DNA from: Raineyella fluvialis
GTDB lineage: Bacteria; Actinomycetota; Actinomycetes; Propionibacteriales; Propionibacteriaceae
DNA length: 64,000 nt
Direction: 5' to 3'
Assembly (NCBI RefSeq): GCF_009646095.1
Contig: NZ_CP045725.1
Location: 1,798,001-1,862,000, forward strand
The notes beneath the pieces are model-generated. The model made no database searches, was not told where the DNA came from, and saw nothing but the letters and a program-made list of their open reading frames with translations. Each line of letters begins with the position of its first letter. Within the stretch, counting starts at the first letter, position 1. The position numbers were made by a program, and so were the translations under genes. Shown here one piece after another: positions 60,664-64,000 of the stretch.

Positions 60664-61673
60664 TCAGAGCGACCCGTACGTGCTCTTAGCCCGCTGCAGC
60701 GCCGCCACATACCCGGCGCGCTGGTAAGCGTTCTCGTCGTCATGGCGGATGGAGAGCAGGCCGCGGAAGTCCTCGACGGACTCGTAGCCCTTGATGGCCA
60801 TCCAGTCCTCGAGGCCCTCGAGCAGCTTGCGGCCGTACTCCGTGCCGTTACGCACCAGCGCGGAGGTCGACATCACCACGTCGGCGCCCGCGAGCAGGTA
60901 GCGGACCAGGTCGTCGGCGTCACGGACACCCGAGGTCGCGGCGAGCGAGGCGCCGACACGCCCCCGCAGGGCGGCGATCCAGGTCCGCGGCAGCCGCCCC
61001 TCGAACTGCGAGGACAGCTCGACCTCCGGCTCGACGTCGAGCGCGTCGACGTCGATCTCCGGCTGCAGGAAGCGGTTGAACAGCACCAGGCCGTCGGCGC
61101 CGGCCTCCACCAGCTGCTGGCACATGTTGCCCACCGAGCTGAAGTACGGCGAGAGCTTCACCGCGACCGGGATGGACACCGCCTGCTTGACCGCCCGGAC
61201 GATGTCCAGGTGACGCTCCTCCACCTCGCGGCCGGAGAGCGAGAGGTCGCCGACCACGAAGTAGATGTTGAGCTCGATCGCCGAGGCCCCGGCATCCTGC
61301 AGTTGCCGTGCGTACTGGGTCCAGCCGCCTCGGGTCGAACCGTTGACCGACCCGATGAGCGGCACCCCAGCCTTGCTCGCCCCCTCCTCGAGCAGGCGCA
61401 GGTAGTCGGCGGGAACGTCGCCCTCGCTCGTCCCGGGCAGATCCGGGAAGTACGAGAGGGCCTCGCCGAACGAGTCGGAGTACCGCTCCTCCAACTCGGC
61501 ATCCATGTCGGCCTGGCGCCGGATCTGCTCCTCGAAGACCGAGTAGAGCACCACGGCACCGACCCCGCCGTCGGCGAGCCGCTGGATCCCGTCCACCGTC
61601 TGCGACAGCGGCCCGGCCGAGGCGACCAGGGGTTGCGCAGCGGCAGGCCGAGGTACGTCGTCTGGAGGTTCAT
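60664..61673 (-). pseudogene. Dihydroorotate dehydrogenase-like flavoprotein, frameshifted as written
   Basis: About 337 residues when joined. Frame one starts MNLQTTYLGLPLRNP; one missing base in CCCC (minus sense, 61629-61632) then gives LVASAGPLSQTVDGIQRLADGGVGAVVLYS. Barrel motifs follow: ELNIYFVVG, VAVKLSPYFSS, GADGLVLFNRF and LAATSGVRDADDLVRYLLAGADVVMSTSALV, the FMN-phosphate site. Catalytic Ser/Cys for orotate is not evident. It is one base downstream of nifJ in one operon, a common pairing, so it probably serves the ferredoxin-linked redox system rather than pyrimidine synthesis. Confidence 0.85.
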
Positions 61674-61674
61674 C

Positions 61675-64000
61675 TCACAGCCCCTTCCGTGCATCCGCGG
61701 CGAACTGGTCGGCCCCCCGGGTGGCCAGTTCCTCGTACGACTGCCAGCGTCGGGCGACCGCCTCCTGGCCCAGCGAGAGCAGGCGCTCCGCCTCGGCCGG
61801 ATCCGACTTCTGCAGCATCCGGAACCGCAGCTCCTTGGTGCGATACTCCCGCAACGCGAAGCGAGGTCGCTGCGAGTCGAGCAGGAACGGGTTGCCGCCC
61901 TCGTCGCGGATCACCGGGTTGTACCGCATCAGCGGCCAGTGGCCGGTGTTCACGGCCAGGTACTGCTGGTCGAGACCCTTGCGCATGTCGATGCCGTGCG
62001 CGATGCAGTGGCTGTAGGCCAGGATCAGCGACGGCCCGTCGTACGCCTCGGCCTCGCGGAACGCCTTCAGCGTCTGCTGCGGGTCGGCACCCATCGCGAC
62101 GCGGGCGACGTAGACATTGCCGTACGCGATCGCCTGCATCGCCAGGTCCTTCGACTGCGTCACCTTGCCCGCCGTGGCGAACTTGGCGACGGCGCCGAGC
62201 GGGGACGCCTTCGACGCCTGGCCGCCGGTGTTCGAGTAGACCTCGGTGTCGAGGACGAGGATGTTGACGTTGCGCCCGGAGGCGAGCACGTGGTCCAGAC
62301 CGCCCGAGCCGATGTCGAACGCCCAGCCGTCACCGCCGACGATCCACACCGACCGGCGGATCAGGTGGTCGACCACCGAGCGCAGGTTGTTGACCTTCTC
62401 CTGGTGCCATTCGTCGAGGTCGCCGGCCTCCAGCTCGTCCAGGCGGGCCTTCAGCAGGTCCACCCGCATCCGCTGCGCGGCGAAGTCGGACTCGCTGTAC
62501 TGCGGGGCCTCCAGGAGGCCGTCGGTCAGTTCGGCGCCGAGCTCGTCACGCAGTTCGCCGGTCATCTTGCGGGCCTGGGCGGTGTGTACGTCGGCGGCCA
62601 GGCGCATGCCCAGACCGAACTCCGCGTTGTCCTCGAAGAGGCTGTTCGACCATGCCGGACCGCGACCCTCGGCGTTCTTCGCCCACGGGGTGGTCGGCAG
62701 GTTGCCGCCGTAGATCGAGGAGCAGCCGGTGGCGTTGGCGACCGTCGCCCGGTCCCCGAAGAGCTGCGTCAGCAGCTTCAGGTACGGGGTCTCACCACAA
62801 CCGCTGCAGGCGCCGGAGAACTCGAACAGCGGCTCGAGGAACTGCGTGCCACGGACGGTGCCGAAATCGACCCGGGTCCGGTTGTTCTGCGGCAGCGTCT
62901 CGAAGAACTCGATGTTCTTCTTCTCCTGCTCCAGGCGGGGCAGGACGTGGGAGAGGTTGATCGCCTTCTTCTGCGGCTGGCCCAGCGGGGAGACCGGGCA
63001 GGCCTCGGTGCACAGGCCGCAGCCGGTGCAGTCCTCGGCGAACACCTGCAGGGTGTAGCGGGTGTTAGGCAGGCCCGCGGCGGCCAGCTCGGCGGACTGG
63101 AACCCCTCGGGGGCGCCCTCCAGCAGCTCCGGGGCGTAGAACTTCGACCGGATCACGCCATGAGGGCAGACGATCGAGCAGTTGCCGCACTGGATGCAGG
63201 TCTCCGGGTCCCACTCGGCCACGATCTCGGAGACGTTGCGCTTCTCGTACTGCGTGGTACCGGACGGGTAGGTGCCGTCGACCGGCAGCGCGCTGACCGG
63301 CAGCGTGTCACCGAGGTCGGCCATCATCACCGAGGTGACCGTACGCACGAACTCGGGCGCGTCGGCCGGGATCGGGTTGCGCAGCCCGTGCTGGGAGGTG
63401 ACCGCGCCGGGGATCGTCACCTTGTGCAGGTGCTCGACGGCCATGTCGACCGCGGCATGGTTCTTCCGGACGACCTCCTCGCCCTTGCGGGAGTAGGTCT
63501 TGGTGATGGCCGCCTTGATCCGCTTGAGCGACTCCTCCTTCGGCAGCACCCCGGAGATCGCGAAGTAGCAGGCCTGCAGGACGGTGTTCGTCCGGTTGCC
63601 CATCCCCGCGCTGCGGGCGACAGCGGTGGCGTCGATGACGTACACCTCGAGATCCTTGGCGAGGATCGTCTCCTGCATCGGCTTCGGCAGCCGGTCCCAG
63701 ACCTCGTCGGCGCCGTACGGGCTGTTCAGGAGCAGCACCGTGCCGCGACGGGCGAAGGTCAGGGTGTCGACGTTCTCCAGGATCGACCAGTGGTGGATCC
63801 CGATGAAGTCGGCCTTGGACACCAGGTACGGCGCGTCGATCGGCTTGGGGCCGAAGCGCAGGTGCGAGGTGGTCCGTGAGCCGGACTTCTTGGAGTCGTA
63901 GACGAAGTAGCCCTGGGCGAAGCGGTCCTCGTCGGCACCGAGGATCTTGATGGTGTTCTTGTTCGCACCGACGGTGCCGTCCGCCCCGATGCCGTAGAAG
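61675..64000 (-). CDS. nifJ: Pyruvate:ferredoxin (flavodoxin) oxidoreductase, N-terminus outside window
   Basis: About 775 residues of the C-terminal two thirds; the frame stays open to the window edge. From the edge: YGIGADGTVGANKNTIKI and the gamma-type domain, then two [4Fe-4S] motifs CIQCGNCSIVCP and CTGCGLCTEACP, then the thiamine-PP domain with a third cluster ligand CSGCGETPYLKLL, ANATGCSSIYGG and GGDGWAFDIGSGGLDHVL. It oxidises pyruvate with CoA to acetyl-CoA and CO2, reducing ferredoxin or flavodoxin, a hallmark of anaerobic metabolism. It is transcribed with the DHODH-like gene. Confidence 0.95.
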   Translation of the reverse strand, partial: FYGIGADGTVGANKNTIKILGADEDRFAQGYFVYDSKKSGSRTTSHLRFGPKPIDAPYLVSKADFIGIHHWSILENVDTLTFARRGTVLLLNSPYGADEVWDRLPKPMQETILAKDLEVYVIDATAVARSAGMGNRTNTVLQACYFAISGVLPKEESLKRIKAAITKTYSRKGEEVVRKNHAAVDMAVEHLHKVTIPGAVTSQHGLRNPIPADAPEFVRTVTSVMMADLGDTLPVSALPVDGTYPSGTTQYEKRNVSEIVAEWDPETCIQCGNCSIVCPHGVIRSKFYAPELLEGAPEGFQSAELAAAGLPNTRYTLQVFAEDCTGCGLCTEACPVSPLGQPQKKAINLSHVLPRLEQEKKNIEFFETLPQNNRTRVDFGTVRGTQFLEPLFEFSGACSGCGETPYLKLLTQLFGDRATVANATGCSSIYGGNLPTTPWAKNAEGRGPAWSNSLFEDNAEFGLGMRLAADVHTAQARKMTGELRDELGAELTDGLLEAPQYSESDFAAQRMRVDLLKARLDELEAGDLDEWHQEKVNNLRSVVDHLIRRSVWIVGGDGWAFDIGSGGLDHVLASGRNVNILVLDTEVYSNTGGQASKASPLGAVAKFATAGKVTQSKDLAMQAIAYGNVYVARVAMGADPQQTLKAFREAEAYDGPSLILAYSHCIAHGIDMRKGLDQQYLAVNTGHWPLMRYNPVIRDEGGNPFLLDSQRPRFALREYRTKELRFRMLQKSDPAEAERLLSLGQEAVARRWQSYEELATRGADQFAADARKGL

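Noticed and set aside
10264-61632. Frameshifts as programmed ribosomal frameshifting
   Set aside because: They occur in unrelated housekeeping genes at plain G/C runs, without a shared slippery site or downstream structure; lost bases explain all of them.
60742-63879. Very long plus-strand open frame opposite nifJ
   Set aside because: Product is Arg/Gly/Val-rich without motifs; it is the usual antisense shadow of a high-GC gene.
1-64000. CRISPR array, rRNA operon, insertion sequence or replication origin
   Set aside because: No regularly spaced direct repeats with unique spacers, no rRNA-like segments, no transposase motifs and no DnaA-box cluster were found.

Overview
The window is a 64 kb piece of a high-GC (roughly 70 % by eye) actinobacterial chromosome. 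The gene set points to a facultatively or strictly anaerobic, probably Propionibacteriaceae-like organism. It includes a succinyl-CoA/propionyl-CoA:acyl CoA-transferase of the acetyl-CoA hydrolase family, pyruvate phosphate dikinase with its regulatory protein, pyruvate:ferredoxin oxidoreductase and a mycothiol-dependent enzyme. Many starts are GTG, and several genes have a TAGGNT box 6-7 bases before the start codon, as in leaderless actinobacterial genes. The family assignment is inference. No rRNA, CRISPR array, transposase, phage gene or replication origin was seen.

Layout. 1-3.3 kb: end of a peroxiredoxin-like gene, a cupin, tRNA-Gly(CCC), and a MarR regulator overlapping its MFS exporter. 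3.4-8.6 kb: ABC exporter, MFS permease, Gfo/Idh/MocA oxidoreductase, AEC carrier. 8.6-14 kb: membrane glycosyltransferase, a fused AccD-AccA carboxyltransferase, a DUF222/HNH protein. 14.2-17.1 kb: modABC molybdate importer. 17.1-20.2 kb: ApbE, FMN-binding protein and ferric-reductase-like flavoprotein, an extracytosolic flavin electron-transfer module. 20.4-24.9 kb: a four-gene overlapping operon of tail-anchored protein kinase, 51-residue membrane protein, P-loop GTPase and GAP1-like protein. This is the most system-like unexplained locus. 25-30.2 kb: extradiol dioxygenase, then Lrp/AsnC regulator, amino-acid permease and alanine dehydrogenase, then a crotonase. 30.3-38.6 kb: FGGY kinase, CoA-transferase, two tandem TerC proteins behind a structured leader, YwiC-like protein, rRNA methyltransferase. 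38.7-45.8 kb: PPDK regulatory protein and PPDK, then PP2C, FHA and ROK genes. 45.9-53.9 kb: dcd, TetR/TauE divergent pair, deoC, DUF4031-HD protein, two-component system, small proteins, a BtuF-like protein. 54-60.2 kb: alcohol dehydrogenase, TetR, mycothiol enzyme, hemerythrin, MHS-type permease and AraC regulator. 60.6-64 kb: DHODH-like protein and nifJ, running off the window.

Two window-wide patterns matter. First, fourteen otherwise well-conserved genes are each interrupted by a frameshift. In every case one missing base, usually in a G or C run, would repair it. One of these genes has a second, weaker site. The uniform direction suggests under-called homopolymers in the source sequence rather than true gene decay, so genes typed here as pseudogene are broken as written but may be intact in the organism. 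Second, a perfect 16-base palindrome, CGTTCCCGCGGGAACG, recurs at nine places (plus one near-copy), mostly between genes and often in clusters spaced 24-27 bases. At 24944-24991 it is followed by extra GGGAACG half-sites at 10-11 base intervals, matching the DNA helical repeat, which suggests a binding site for an unidentified protein.
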